Of a DNA stretch of 64,000 nt, positions 31,863-43,205 are shown piece after piece. Location of the stretch: assembly GCF_036226445.1 (NCBI RefSeq), contig NZ_CP108474.1, forward strand, positions 7,874,001 through 7,938,000. Reading direction: 5' to 3'. The stretch comes from Streptomyces sp. NBC_01255. Its GTDB lineage: Bacteria > Actinomycetota > Actinomycetes > Streptomycetales > Streptomycetaceae. The position numbers and the translations under genes are program-made. A model generated the notes under the pieces. The model saw only the letters and a list, made by a program, of their open reading frames with translations, was not told the DNA's origin and ran no database searches. How positions within the stretch are numbered: the first letter of the stretch is position 1; every line of letters begins with the position of its first letter.

Positions 31863-33215
31863 ATGAAGGACTTCCCCTCGATCCCCGTCGCTCCCCGTGC
31901 ACTGCCCCTGATCGGGCACGTCGTGCCGCTGCTGCGGGATCCGCTGGCGTTCCTGAACTCGCTGCCCGCCCTCGGCGAGCTGGTCCGCATCCGGCTCGGC
32001 CCCCTCACCATGATCGTGATCTGCGATCCGGAACTGACCCGGCAAGCCCTGCTGGACGACCGCGTCTACGACAAGGGCGGCCCGCTGTACGACCGCCTGC
32101 GCGAAGTGATCGGCGACGGCGTGATCTCCTGCCGGCATCAAGCGCATCGCCGGCTGCGGCGGCTGTCCCAGCCTGCCTTCCACCAGGCCCGGCTCCCGGA
32201 CTACGCACGGGCGATGACCACCTGCGTACAGGAGACGACCGACTCCTGGAGTCCCGGCCAGGTCCTTGACGTGCCCGCCGAGATGATGGCGACCAGCTCC
32301 AGGATCATCACCGCCACGCTGTTCTCCGACACCCTGCCCGCGGCCGCGCACGGCCGGCTCGTCGACGATGTCGCCACCGTGGTCAAGAGCCTCTATCAGC
32401 GGATGTTCCTGATCCCGCCGCTGGATCGACTGCCCACCCCCGGCAATCGCGCCCACCTCGCCGCCCGCGCCCGCCTCCACGACACCGTCGAGCGCGTCAT
32501 CGCCCAGCGCCGCGCCGATGGCGCCGACTACGGTGACCTGCTCTCGGCCCTGGTGGCCGCCCACGACCCCGAGGACGACCGCCCGGGCATGACCGGCGCC
32601 GAGATCAGCGACACGGTCGTCTCGTTCATCCTGGCCGGTATCGAGAGCACCGCCGCCACACTGTCCTCGGCACTGGATCTGGTGGCGCGCCACCCCGAGA
32701 TCGAGCAGCGGTTGCACGCCGAGGTCGACACCGTCCTGGGCGGCGCGCCGGCCGGCCACGCCGACCTGCCGCGCCTGCCACTGACCGAGCGCGTCGTCAC
32801 CGAGACCCTCCGGCTGCGCCCGCCGGGCTGGTTCTTCACCCGCGTGGTCACCGCCGACACGCACCTCGGCGGGCACCTGCTCCCGGCCGGGACCAGCGTC
32901 GCCTACAGCCCCTACCTCATCCACCACCGGCCCGACCTCTACCCCGATCCCGAAACGTTCGCGCCCGACCGCTGGGCCTCCCCGCACCCCCGACCGCCGC
33001 GCCACGCCTTCCTCCCCTTCGCCGCGGGCGCCCGCAAGTGCATCGGCGACTCCTTCAGCATGGTCGAGGCCACCCTCGCCCTCGCGACCATCGCCGCCCG
33101 CTGGCGCCTGGAGCACGTGCCGGGCCACCGGGGCCGCCTTGCCGCAGCCGTGACACTCGAACTCCGCGACCTCCACATGCGGGCACGACCACGCACCGCG
33201 ACGCCCGCCGGCTAG
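31863..33215 (+). CDS. Cytochrome P450
   Basis: The 450-residue enzyme has the proline-rich start, an I-helix LAGIESTAATLS, the ExxR motif ETLRLRPP and the heme loop FLPFAAGARKCIGDSF with its Cys ligand. It has no ferredoxin or terpene-synthase partner in the window, so its substrate is unknown. The layout (IExT rather than AGxDT, HxPDLYPDPxxFxPDRW) resembles terpenoid-type Streptomyces P450s such as pentalenene oxygenases. Its stop overlaps that of the convergent PfkB gene (CTAG). Confidence 0.92.
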   Translation: MKDFPSIPVAPRALPLIGHVVPLLRDPLAFLNSLPALGELVRIRLGPLTMIVICDPELTRQALLDDRVYDKGGPLYDRLREVIGDGVISCRHQAHRRLRRLSQPAFHQARLPDYARAMTTCVQETTDSWSPGQVLDVPAEMMATSSRIITATLFSDTLPAAAHGRLVDDVATVVKSLYQRMFLIPPLDRLPTPGNRAHLAARARLHDTVERVIAQRRADGADYGDLLSALVAAHDPEDDRPGMTGAEISDTVVSFILAGIESTAATLSSALDLVARHPEIEQRLHAEVDTVLGGAPAGHADLPRLPLTERVVTETLRLRPPGWFFTRVVTADTHLGGHLLPAGTSVAYSPYLIHHRPDLYPDPETFAPDRWASPHPRPPRHAFLPFAAGARKCIGDSFSMVEATLALATIAARWRLEHVPGHRGRLAAAVTLELRDLHMRARPRTATPAG

Positions 33216-34126
33216 GGGCGGGGCGTCGGCTCGGTGGTCTCCCGGAGCAGGGTCGCGCGGTCGACGGCGTCGCTCCCGGTCGCCGGGACGGTGCAGGCGT
33301 ACGCGCCGGCCACCGCGCCGAACAGCGCGCACCGGGACGGGGCCTCGCCCGTCAGCAGGCCGAAGAGGAAGCCGGCGGCGAAGGCGTCACCGGCGCCGTT
33401 GGAGTCGACCACCGGTGCGCGCGGCGCGACGGCCGGGACGTGCAAGAGACCGTCGCCGGTCAGCAGATACGCGCCCTCGGTCCCGGCGGTGGCGACCACG
33501 ACCTCGGCCCGGCCCCGCTCCACGATCCGCCGCATGGTCTTCTCCGGGTCCACCAGGGCCGTGGTGGAGACGAAGACGATGTCCGCGCCGTAGGCGAACG
33601 GCTCGTGATACGGGTTCTCGCCGTCCCAGTCGTGCAGGTCCGTGGAGATCGTCGGACCCGCCTCGCGCAGCTGGGGAAGGGCGAAGGCGCACGGGTACGT
33701 GATCGAGACGTGCGCGTGGCGGCTCTTCGCGGCCAGGGAGCGGACCAGCTCCTCGGGGAGCCGGTCCGACGGGTGGGAGCGGCTGTCGTCGTAGAGCGAG
33801 AGCCGCCGCCCGTCGGGGCCGACGAGGTTGACGGCCCGCTTCGTCCCCCCGGGCAGCGGCACTTCGGTGAAGCCGATGCCTCGGTCGCGGTGGAAGGCGC
33901 GGACGAGGTCCCCTTGGGCGTCGTCGCCGATCATGTCGAGGTGGTGCGTCCGCAGGCCCAGGGAGCTCAGCCCCAGGGCGACGAAGTCCCCGGTCTGCCC
34001 CGCCCGGGTCTCGATGCCCGGACGGATCATGTAGCTGTCGGCGTACGGCAGGGGGAGCTCGGGGACGTACACGATCGTGTCGACGCCCGACCCTCCCAGG
34101 ACGAGGACGTCGTACTCGCCGGTCAT
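33212..34126 (-). CDS. PfkB-family carbohydrate kinase
   Basis: The 304-residue ribokinase-fold protein has GGSGVDTIVYVPELP at the start and the catalytic anion-hole motif DSNGAGDAFAAGF near the end. Substrate not predictable from sequence. It follows the amidohydrolase gene on the same strand, but a 59-base gap with a long dyad suggests separate control. The ATG at 34126 follows GAGGAG. Confidence 0.9.
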   Translation of the reverse strand: MTGEYDVLVLGGSGVDTIVYVPELPLPYADSYMIRPGIETRAGQTGDFVALGLSSLGLRTHHLDMIGDDAQGDLVRAFHRDRGIGFTEVPLPGGTKRAVNLVGPDGRRLSLYDDSRSHPSDRLPEELVRSLAAKSRHAHVSITYPCAFALPQLREAGPTISTDLHDWDGENPYHEPFAYGADIVFVSTTALVDPEKTMRRIVERGRAEVVVATAGTEGAYLLTGDGLLHVPAVAPRAPVVDSNGAGDAFAAGFLFGLLTGEAPSRCALFGAVAGAYACTVPATGSDAVDRATLLRETTEPTPRP

Positions 34127-34144
34127 CGCTGCTCCTCTCGACGG

Positions 34145-34179
34145 GCAATACCTTGCTGACTGTTGCAGCAAGATATTGC
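34145..34179. promoter_or_regulatory. 35-bp inverted repeat upstream of the PfkB kinase gene
   Basis: Arms GCAATACCTTGCTG and CAGCAAGATATTGC (14 bp, one mismatch) flank a 7-base spacer, 19 bases before the kinase start. It is much more AT-rich than its surroundings, as operators are. It could also act as a hairpin for the upstream operon. Confidence 0.6.
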
Positions 34180-34185
34180 ATGACG

Positions 34186-35079
34186 TCAGAGGCCGAGAAG
34201 GCGTACGGCGTTCTCCTTGAGGATCAGCGGCCGGACCTCGGGCTTGATGTCGAGGGCGTCGAAGTCGGCCAGCCAGCGGTCCGGCGTCACCACGGGGAAG
34301 TCCGAGCCGAACAGCACCTTGTGGCGGAGGAACGAGCCGGCCGCCTTGACGAGCTGCGGCGGGAAGTACTTCGGCGACCAGCCCGACAGGTCGATGTGGA
34401 CGTTCGCCTTGTGGGTGGCGATGGAGATCGCCTCGTCCTGCCACGGCACCGACGGGTGCGCCAGGACGATCGTCAGGCCGGGGAAGTCGGCGGCGACGTC
34501 GTCCAGGAGCATCGGGTCCGAGTAGCGCAGCTTGATGCCGCGCCCCCCGGGCAGACCCGCGCCGATGCCGGTCTGCCCGGTGTGGAACAGCGCAGGGACG
34601 CCCAGCTCCTGGAGCACCTCGTAGAGCGGGTAGTGCTCGGGCGCGTTCGGCGCGAACGCCTGGAGGCTCGGGTGGAACTTGAAGCCGCGGACGCCGTGGT
34701 CGAGGACGAGCGCGCGGGCCCGGTCGACGGCGTCCGGACGGTGCGGGTCCACCGAGCCGAACGGGATGAGGACGTCGGGGTGTTCGGCCGCGGCCGCGGC
34801 GATCTCCTCGCTGGACAGGGCCGGGTGGCCGAGACCCGTCGTGGCGTCCACCGTGAAGATCACGGCGGCCATCCGACGTTCGCGGTAGTGGGCCGCGAGA
34901 CGCTCGACGGTCGGGGTGCGGTCCTGGCCGGACCTGAAGTACGCGGCCGAGGCGTCCATCAGCTCCGCGTCGAGCGCGAGATGGCCATGGGCGTCCTGCT
35001 CGACGTGGACGTGGAAGTCGATCGCGGTCAGAGCGTCGGGATTCAGTGAATTGAGAGGAGAGGTCATCGGGGTGCTCAC
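34186..35079 (-). CDS. Amidohydrolase-2 family hydrolase (CouO-like beta-ketoacyl-CoA hydrolase)
   Basis: The 297-residue TIM-barrel hydrolase has DFHVHVEQD (metal HxH), KFHPSLQ, HTGQTG, LAHPSVPW and the late FGSDFPVVTP. Family members include 4-hydroxyphenyl-beta-ketoacyl-CoA hydrolase of the non-beta-oxidative hydroxycinnamate route. The GTG start overlaps the stop of the dehydrogenase gene (GTGA); an ATG follows 12 bases later. It is the last gene of the four-gene operon. Confidence 0.82.
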   Translation of the reverse strand: MSTPMTSPLNSLNPDALTAIDFHVHVEQDAHGHLALDAELMDASAAYFRSGQDRTPTVERLAAHYRERRMAAVIFTVDATTGLGHPALSSEEIAAAAAEHPDVLIPFGSVDPHRPDAVDRARALVLDHGVRGFKFHPSLQAFAPNAPEHYPLYEVLQELGVPALFHTGQTGIGAGLPGGRGIKLRYSDPMLLDDVAADFPGLTIVLAHPSVPWQDEAISIATHKANVHIDLSGWSPKYFPPQLVKAAGSFLRHKVLFGSDFPVVTPDRWLADFDALDIKPEVRPLILKENAVRLLGL

Positions 35080-35960
35080 AGGTGGTCGGTCCGGTTCTTG
35101 GCGTCGAGCAGGAGGGTCAGGAGGGCGTCGCGCGCGGCGACGACGTCGGCCTCGGCGGTCCCGTCCAGCTCCTCGGCGACGCCCTGGGTGATCTTGTGGG
35201 TCAGCTCGGGCGTGAGGCGCGGCGCTCCGAGGTCGGCCCACCACTCCTCCATGGGCGGGCCGAGATGCTCCAGTACGTGCGCGATGCCGCCCGCGCCGCC
35301 CGAGAGGTGCTGGTTGAGGAAGGGCCCGAGCAGCGCCCAGCGCAGACCGGGGCCGTGGGCGATGGCCGTGTCGATGTCGGCGACACTGGCCGCGCCCCGG
35401 TCGACCAGGGAGTACGCCTCGCGCCACAGCGCCGCCTGGAGCCGGTTCGCGACGTGCCCGGGCAGCTCCTGGCGCAGCCGGATCGGCCGCCGGCCGAGGC
35501 TTCGGTAGAACCGCATGGCCTCCTCCACCGCGGCCTCGCCCGTCCGCTCGCCCGGCACGACCTCGACCAGCGGGATGAGGTGGGGCGGGTTGAACGGGTG
35601 CCCGACGAGGACCCGTTCGGGGTGGGCCGTGCAGGCCCGCTGGATCCGCGACGGCAGCAGTCCGGAGGAACTGCTGGCCAGGACGGTCTCCGGCGGGGCG
35701 GCGGCGTCGAGTACGGCGAACAGCTCGTCCTTCAGGTCGGGGCGCTCGGGGCCGCTCTCCTGGACGAAGCCGGCGTCCGCGACGGCCTCGGCGAGGTCCG
35801 CGGTGAACGTCAGCCGGGTCTGGTCGGCGGTGACGGCCGCCCGGAGCCCGGCCTCCGCGCCGGGCGCGGGATCGGTGGCGACGACCTCGTGCCCGTACCG
35901 GAGGAAGAGAGTGGTCCAGGAGGCGCCGATGACGCCGGTTCCGACGACGGCGACCCTCAT
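35076..35960 (-). CDS. 3-hydroxyacyl-CoA dehydrogenase (NAD-binding)
   Basis: The 294-residue protein starts with the NAD motif VVGTGVIGASW and has ASSSSG, GHPFNPPHLIPLVEVVPG and HVANRLQAALWREA, as in 3-hydroxyacyl-CoA and carnitine dehydrogenases. It is joined by ATGA overlap to the CoA ligase upstream and GTGA overlap to the hydrolase downstream, implying one pathway: hydratase, dehydrogenase, then ketoacyl-CoA hydrolase. Confidence 0.88.
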   Translation of the reverse strand: MRVAVVGTGVIGASWTTLFLRYGHEVVATDPAPGAEAGLRAAVTADQTRLTFTADLAEAVADAGFVQESGPERPDLKDELFAVLDAAAPPETVLASSSSGLLPSRIQRACTAHPERVLVGHPFNPPHLIPLVEVVPGERTGEAAVEEAMRFYRSLGRRPIRLRQELPGHVANRLQAALWREAYSLVDRGAASVADIDTAIAHGPGLRWALLGPFLNQHLSGGAGGIAHVLEHLGPPMEEWWADLGAPRLTPELTHKITQGVAEELDGTAEADVVAARDALLTLLLDAKNRTDHL

Positions 35961-37957
35961 GACGCGCTCCCGGGCTTCGTCGTGCTCCCGGGCTTCGCCG
36001 CGCCGCCGCGCGTGGCGGCGTACGCCACGAAGGTGTCGAGCGAGCGGGGGTCGGCGAGGACGTCGGTGCTCGCGACGGATTCGGGGGCCGCGCCGAGGAG
36101 GATCCGCTTGACCGGCACCTCCAGCTTCTTGCCGGTGCGGTTGCGCGGGACGGCGGGCACCCGCTCGATCACGTCGGGGACGTGCCGAGGCGAGAGCGCC
36201 GACCGCAGCGTGCGGGCGATCTTCGTACGGAGGGCGTCGTCGAGTTCGACGGGGCCCGCGACGAAGAGCAGCAGCTCGCCGTTGCCGCCCTCGGGGTCCT
36301 CGATGTGGACGACGAGGCTGTCGTCGACCTCGGGCAGGTCCTCGACGACGGCGTAGAACTCGGCGGTGCCGAGCCGGACCCCGCCCCGGTTGAGCGTGGC
36401 GTCGGAGCGGCCGGCGACGACGCAGTGGCCCTCGGGCGAGAACCGCACCCAGTCGCCGTGCCGCCACACGCCCGGGTACTCCTCGAAGTACGCGGCCCGG
36501 TAGCGGGAGCCGTCCGTGTCGCCCCAGAAGCCGACGGGCATCGACGGCATCGGCTCGGTGATCACCAGCTCGCCCAGCTCGCCGACGACCCGCTTCCCCT
36601 CCCCGTCGTAGGCGTACGCGGCGACCCCGAGGCACGGGCCGGAGATCTCCCCGGCGCGCACGGACTGGAGCGGGCCGCCCTGGAGGATGCCGGTGCACAC
36701 GTCGGTGCCGCCGCAGCCGACGTTCAGGAGCACCCGGTCGCCGAACTGCTCGGCCACCCAGCGGAAGCCGTCGGCGGCGAGCGGGCTGCCCGCCGCGCCG
36801 AGCTGCCGCAGCCGCGACAGGTCGAACTCCTCGGCGGGCCGGACCCCGGCCTTGCGGCAGGCCATCAGGTAGCCGGGGCTGACGCCCATGAGCGTCGCCC
36901 CCGTCTCCTCGGCGATCCGCCACTGTTCCCGCAGCTCCGGGTGGACCGGATTGCCGTCGATCATGACGATCGAGGCGCGCACGAGCAGTGCCGAGACCAG
37001 GGTGTTCCACAGCATCCACGCGGTGGTGCTGAACCAGAGCATCCGGTCGCCCGGCTTGAGGTCCCAGCTCAGCGCGTTGTTCTTGAGGTGCTCCAGGAGG
37101 ATCCCGCCGTGGCGGTGGACGATCGCCTTGGGGATGCCTGTGGTGCCGGAGGAGAACAGCACGAACAGCGGATGGTCGAACGGCACGGGCTCGAAGGGCA
37201 CCGGCCCGGGGGCCGGCTCCGCGAGCAGCGCCGCCCAGCCCAGCGCGTCGGGCAGCGCGTTCGGGCCGTACGGGACGTGGACGACCCGCTCCACGGTGGG
37301 GAGCAGCGCGGCGATCTCCGCCACTTCGGTACGGCGGTCGACGTCCCGCTCGCCGTAGCGGTAGCCGGCGACGGTGAGCAGCACCTTCGGTTCGAGCTGT
37401 GCGAACCGGTCGACGACGCTGCGCGGCCCGAACTCCGGCGCGCAGGCCGCCCAGACCGCCCCGATGCTCGCCGTGGCGAGGAACGCCACCAGGGTCTCGG
37501 GGATGTTCGGCAGATAGGCGACGACCCGGTCGCCCTTGCGGACGCCGAGGCGGAGGAGCCCGGCGCGGGCCCGGGCGACCTGGTCGCGGAGCTCGCCGAA
37601 GGTCAGCTCGACCGGCGCCCGGGTCTGGGAGTGGGCGACGACCGCGACGGCGTCGTCGTCGGACCCCTCCCGTCCGAGGAGGGCGTGCTCGGCGTAGTTG
37701 AGGGTCGCGCCCGGGAACCACTCGGTGTCCGGCATCGACCTGCGGCCCAGGGTGGCGGTGGGCGGGGTGTGCGGGCGGACGTCGAAGAACTCCCAGATGG
37801 AGGACCAGAAGCCGTCGAGGTCGGTGACGGACCACTGCCAGAGGCTTTCGTAGTCCGGGAACGACAGCTGCCGCTCCGACTCCAGCCAGCGGAGGTAGCG
37901 CCCGATCTCCGACTCGTCCCTGACCCGGGGGCCGGGGGTGCTGAGGATCTCGCTCAT
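35957..37957 (-). CDS. Acetoacetate-CoA ligase family acyl-CoA synthetase
   Basis: The 666-residue adenylate-forming enzyme has the length and N-terminal domain of acetoacetyl-CoA synthetases, with the P-loop FSSGTTGIPKAIVH, STTAWMLWN, and the C-terminal lysine region NRTGKKLEVPVKRIL. It is coupled by ATGA overlaps on both sides. The operon suggests it activates the carboxylic acid that enters the pathway; whether this is acetoacetate or an aromatic acid cannot be read from sequence. Confidence 0.9.
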   Translation of the reverse strand: MSEILSTPGPRVRDESEIGRYLRWLESERQLSFPDYESLWQWSVTDLDGFWSSIWEFFDVRPHTPPTATLGRRSMPDTEWFPGATLNYAEHALLGREGSDDDAVAVVAHSQTRAPVELTFGELRDQVARARAGLLRLGVRKGDRVVAYLPNIPETLVAFLATASIGAVWAACAPEFGPRSVVDRFAQLEPKVLLTVAGYRYGERDVDRRTEVAEIAALLPTVERVVHVPYGPNALPDALGWAALLAEPAPGPVPFEPVPFDHPLFVLFSSGTTGIPKAIVHRHGGILLEHLKNNALSWDLKPGDRMLWFSTTAWMLWNTLVSALLVRASIVMIDGNPVHPELREQWRIAEETGATLMGVSPGYLMACRKAGVRPAEEFDLSRLRQLGAAGSPLAADGFRWVAEQFGDRVLLNVGCGGTDVCTGILQGGPLQSVRAGEISGPCLGVAAYAYDGEGKRVVGELGELVITEPMPSMPVGFWGDTDGSRYRAAYFEEYPGVWRHGDWVRFSPEGHCVVAGRSDATLNRGGVRLGTAEFYAVVEDLPEVDDSLVVHIEDPEGGNGELLLFVAGPVELDDALRTKIARTLRSALSPRHVPDVIERVPAVPRNRTGKKLEVPVKRILLGAAPESVASTDVLADPRSLDTFVAYAATRGGAAKPGSTTKPGSAS

Positions 37958-38718
37958 CGGGTGACCTTTCCGGCGCGGCCGTCGAGGAACGCCCGCATCC
38001 GCTCCTGGGCGTCGGAGCTGCCTGCGGCGACGGCCGCCATGAGGGATTCGAGCAGGAGGCCGCCGGCGGGCGAGGCCTCGGCGATCCGGGGGAGTGCCTG
38101 GAGGACGGCGAAGTTGGTCAGCGGCGCGTTGGCCGCGATCCGCTCCGCGAGCTCCAGGGCCTTGGCGCGCGCCCCGCCCTCGTCGGTCAGGTAGTGCGAG
38201 AGGCCGACGGCCTGGCCCTCGGCGGCGTCGAGGACGCGACCGGTGAGCATCATGTCCGCCATCCGGTGCGCGCCGATCAGCCGGGGGATCCGGACCGAGC
38301 CGCCACCGCCGACGAACAGCCCGCGCTGCCCCTCCGGCAGCGCGTAGAACGCGGACGGGTCGGCGACCCGGATGTGCGCGGAGGCCGCGAGCTCCAGGCC
38401 GCCGCCGATGACGGCGCCCTTCAGCGCGGCCACCACGGGGACCCGCCCGCCCTCGACGGTGTCGAAGACGCGGTGCCACATGAGCGAGTGCTCCAGAGCC
38501 TCCTCGGTGGACCGCTCCGTCAGCTCGCCGAGGTCGAGGCCGGCCGAGAAGTGGTCGCCCTCGGCGTCCAGGACGACGGCCCGGACGTCGGGTCCCGGCT
38601 TCCGGAAGAACTCCTCGATGCGCAGCACCGTGGCGTCGTCGAGGGCGTTGCGCTTGGCCGGGCGGCAGAGCGTCAGGACCGCCACTCCGTCGCGGCGGTC
38701 GATCGAAAGCGTGCTCAA
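37954..38718 (-). CDS. Enoyl-CoA hydratase/isomerase family protein
   Basis: The 254-residue crotonase has the oxyanion-hole motif KGAVIGGGLELAAS and a second acidic position in ALPEGQRG. It is the first gene of the operon. The TTG at 38718 is preferred because GAGGAG lies 6 bases upstream; an ATG at 38736 has no ribosome site and lies inside the operator palindrome. Confidence 0.88.
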   Translation of the reverse strand: MSTLSIDRRDGVAVLTLCRPAKRNALDDATVLRIEEFFRKPGPDVRAVVLDAEGDHFSAGLDLGELTERSTEEALEHSLMWHRVFDTVEGGRVPVVAALKGAVIGGGLELAASAHIRVADPSAFYALPEGQRGLFVGGGGSVRIPRLIGAHRMADMMLTGRVLDAAEGQAVGLSHYLTDEGGARAKALELAERIAANAPLTNFAVLQALPRIAEASPAGGLLLESLMAAVAAGSSDAQERMRAFLDGRAGKVTR

Positions 38719-38735
38719 GAAGGACTCCTCAATCA

Positions 38736-38748
38736 TCAGGAATCCTGA
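38736..38748. promoter_or_regulatory. MarR operator 1 (hydratase side)
   Basis: Perfect palindrome TCAGGAATCCTGA. The 16 bases ATCATCAGGAATCCTG recur inverted in front of the MarR gene 66 bp away, so both divergent promoters carry the same site. Confidence 0.75.
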
Positions 38749-38800
38749 GTATCGGAGGATGCCCCGCCGTCAGGCAAGGGGGGTTGCGCTAGAATTTTCG

Positions 38801-38813
38801 ACAGGATTCCTGA
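38801..38813. promoter_or_regulatory. MarR operator 2 (regulator side)
   Basis: ACAGGATTCCTGA is the inverted copy of operator 1 with one end base changed. It lies 24 bases before the MarR GTG start, implying autoregulation. Confidence 0.72.
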
Positions 38814-38836
38814 TGATGGTGAGAAGGGGAGGGGAT

Positions 38837-39262
38837 GTGACGGACGCCGCTCCGCCGTCTCTGCTGTACTCGGTGAAACAGGTCGAGCTGGCGACCCGGG
38901 CCCGGCTCGACGAACTGCTCAGGCCCGCGGGCGTGACCGCCCTCCAGTACACGGCGCTGACCGTGCTCGAACGCCGGGACGGCATGTCCTCGGCGGAGCT
39001 CGCCCGCAACTCCTTCGTCACGCCCCAGTCGATGTCCGACCTGGTCGGCGCCCTGGAGCGGCGCGGCCTCATCACCCGGTCCCCGGACCCGGCGAGCCGG
39101 CGGCGCCATGTCATCAGCCTGACCGACGAGGGCCGCGCCCTGCTCGCCCTCCACGCGCCGGCCGTCCAGCACCTGGAGGACGAGATGCTCACGGGCTTCA
39201 CCGCCCGCGAGCGCGCCACCTTCCGCGACCTCCTCAACCGCGCCCGCGCGGCGCTCGGATGA
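38837..39262 (+). CDS. MarR-family transcriptional regulator of the CoA catabolic operon
   Basis: The 141-residue protein has the MarR winged helix: SSAELARNSFVTPQSMSDLVGALERRG is its helix-turn-helix region (named here by the ends SSAELA and LERRG), and the wing contains DPASRRRHVISLT. Divergent from the hydratase operon with twin operators between. CouR and related regulators of aromatic acid degradation sense CoA thioesters, a plausible model here. The GTG at 38837 follows GGGAGGGG; ATG codons at 38813 and 38816 overlap the operator. Confidence 0.9.
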   Translation: MTDAAPPSLLYSVKQVELATRARLDELLRPAGVTALQYTALTVLERRDGMSSAELARNSFVTPQSMSDLVGALERRGLITRSPDPASRRRHVISLTDEGRALLALHAPAVQHLEDEMLTGFTARERATFRDLLNRARAALG

Positions 39263-39265
39263 TGG

Positions 39266-39703
39266 CTAGCTGATGGGCTCGACCACGAAGACCGGGATCT
39301 CGCGGTCCGTCTTCCGCTGGTAGCCCGCGTAGTCGGCGAAGGCCTCGACCGCCCGCTCCCACCACGCCTGCCGCTCCTCGCCCGTGACCAGACGGGCCTT
39401 CATGTCCCAGGTCCGCGGGCCGTCGCGCAGCTCGACCAGGGGAGTGGCGACCAGGTTGTGATACCAGACGGGGTGCTTCACCGCCCCGCCGTTCGACGCC
39501 ACCAGCGCGTACGCGCCCTCGTGCTCCACGCGCATCAGCGGCGTCTTGCGGAGCTTGCCGCTCCGCGCGCCGACGTTCGTCACCAGGACCACGGGCATGC
39601 CCCGCATCGTGGTGCCCTTCGTGCCGCCGGAGGACTCGTACAGCTCGACCTGGTTGCGCACCCATGTCGTCGGGCTGGGTTCGTACTCACCTTCGAGGGG
39701 CAT
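39266..39703 (-). CDS. F420-dependent nitroreductase-family (Ddn-like) oxidoreductase
   Basis: The 145-residue split-barrel protein has the Ddn family pattern: YESSGG at the N-terminus, a [22 protein letters not shown] block, and [14 protein letters not shown]. Such enzymes use the deazaflavin F420 to reduce quinones or nitro compounds. The ATG at 39703 follows AAAGGAC. Confidence 0.9.
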   Translation of the reverse strand: MPLEGEYEPSPTTWVRNQVELYESSGGTKGTTMRGMPVVLVTNVGARSGKLRKTPLMRVEHEGAYALVASNGGAVKHPVWYHNLVATPLVELRDGPRTWDMKARLVTGEERQAWWERAVEAFADYAGYQRKTDREIPVFVVEPIS

Positions 39704-39713
39704 GGCTGTCCTT

Positions 39714-39741
39714 TCGTCCGCATCGTCCGCATCGTCCGCAT
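39714..39741. repeat. 9-bp tandem repeat
   Basis: Three copies of CGTCCGCAT lie in the short gap between the Ddn-like gene and the LysR remnant. No function evident. Confidence 0.8.
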
Positions 39742-39771
39742 ACCGGCAGGCGCAGCCGGTATGCGAACAGG

Positions 39772-40696
39772 CTACGGCGCGGGGTCCCCCGGCAGCCGCT
39801 CCAAGGCCGCGGCGACATCCGTCCGGCGGGCGACCTCCGTGAGCGCCCGGGCCATGACCGAGCCCGGTTCCCGGGCGACGGTCACCAGGCCGACCGGCAC
39901 CGTGCGCGCGGGCCCGGCCAGCGGCACCGCCCGCATCCCGTGCGGCACCGAAGACGTGCAGCCAGGTGTGCGGCACGACGCTCGCCCACCGGCCCGTCCG
40001 GACATGGGCGAAGAGGGCCGCGACCGAATCGGTCTCGACCCGCGGCGACGGCCGCACCCCGGCCTCCGCGAACACCTCGTCGAGCACCTGACGCCCCTGC
40101 ATGGCCTCGGTCAGCAGACACAGCGGCAGCCGCGAGGCTTCCGCCCAGGTCGCCGTCGTCACATGGACGAGGCCGTCGGCGGCGTCGGTCAGCAGCACGT
40201 ACCGCTCCTCGTACAGCGGGACCGACCGGAAGCCCTCGGCGAGCCCCTTGTGGAGGTACGTGATCCCGGCGTCGATCTCGAAGGACCGCAGCTGCCGGAG
40301 CACGTCCTCCGACTGGAGGTCCGCTATCACCTCCACCGTGACCAGCGGATGCGCCAGACAGAACGGCGCGGTCAGCTGGGCGACCGCCCCGGACGCGGTC
40401 GGCACCGCGCCGATCCGGATCCTGCCGCCGAGCCCGCTGCGCAGGGCACCGACCTCGCTCTTGAGGGCGTCGCGGTCGGCGAGGATCCGCTGCGCCCACA
40501 CCACGATCCGTTCGCCCTCGGGCGTGAGGCCCTCGTACGTACGGCCGCGCAGGACCAGCGGGACGTCCAGCTCCTCCTCCAGCTTCCGTACGGCCTCGGA
40601 GAGCGCGGGCTGGGAGACGTGGCAAGCCTGGGCGGCGCGTGCGAAGTGACGCTCCCTGGAAAGGGCCACCAGATATTCGAGTTGACGGAACAGCAC
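39772..40696 (-). pseudogene. LysR-family regulator, frameshifted
   Basis: The frame starting with GTG at 40696 encodes a normal LysR N-terminus ([35 protein letters not shown]) and ligand domain as far as [11 protein letters not shown]. There it shifts at about 39949: the expected continuation [10 protein letters not shown]...LTEVARR appears in another frame and ends at 39772. The total of 925 bases is one more than a multiple of three; a 2-base loss inside a Gly-Val codon pair would explain it. Either a real mutation or a sequencing error. It follows the fdhD remnant by one base, so it probably once regulated the formate dehydrogenase genes. Confidence 0.75.
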
Positions 40697-40697
40697 C

Positions 40698-40924
40698 TCA
40701 CGGGTCTACCCGAGGTTCCGGCGGAACGCCAATCGGCGTCACCGCCCCGAGCCGCTGGGACCCGGTGTACACGTTCATCGACGCGCCCCGCAGGAACCCG
40801 ATCAGGGTGAGACCGCTCTCCTCGGCCAGGTCCACGGCGAGCGACGAGGGCGCCGACACGGCCGCGAGCAGCGGGATCCCCGCCATCGCGGCCTTCTGCA
40901 CGAGCTCGAACGACGCCCGTCCGC

Positions 40925-40934
<10 letters not shown>
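40698..40934 (-). pseudogene. fdhD: fdhD C-terminal remnant
   Basis: About 78 codons encode the C-terminal third of the formate dehydrogenase accessory sulfurtransferase FdhD ([43 protein letters not shown]). FdhD is normally about 280 residues; the first 200, including the CxxC loop that passes sulfur to the Mo cofactor, are missing. The fragment joins the end of the FDH-like gene in another frame, so a deletion has fused the two genes. It has no start codon of its own. Confidence 0.82.
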
Positions 40935-43105
<2,171 letters not shown>

Positions 43106-43205
43106 GTTCCGCTCTGCCTCTTTCCGAATTCCGGCTCGCGCTGCGGGGGGAAGCTTCGTGGGATTTCCCGGGCAATGTCAAAGAGGTGTTTCCGATGAGG
43201 TGACA

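Noticed and set aside
30939..33332. A 797-codon minus-strand frame across the P450 gene
   Set aside because: Only its last 232 codons are real (VanZ-like); the rest is the antisense shadow of the P450.
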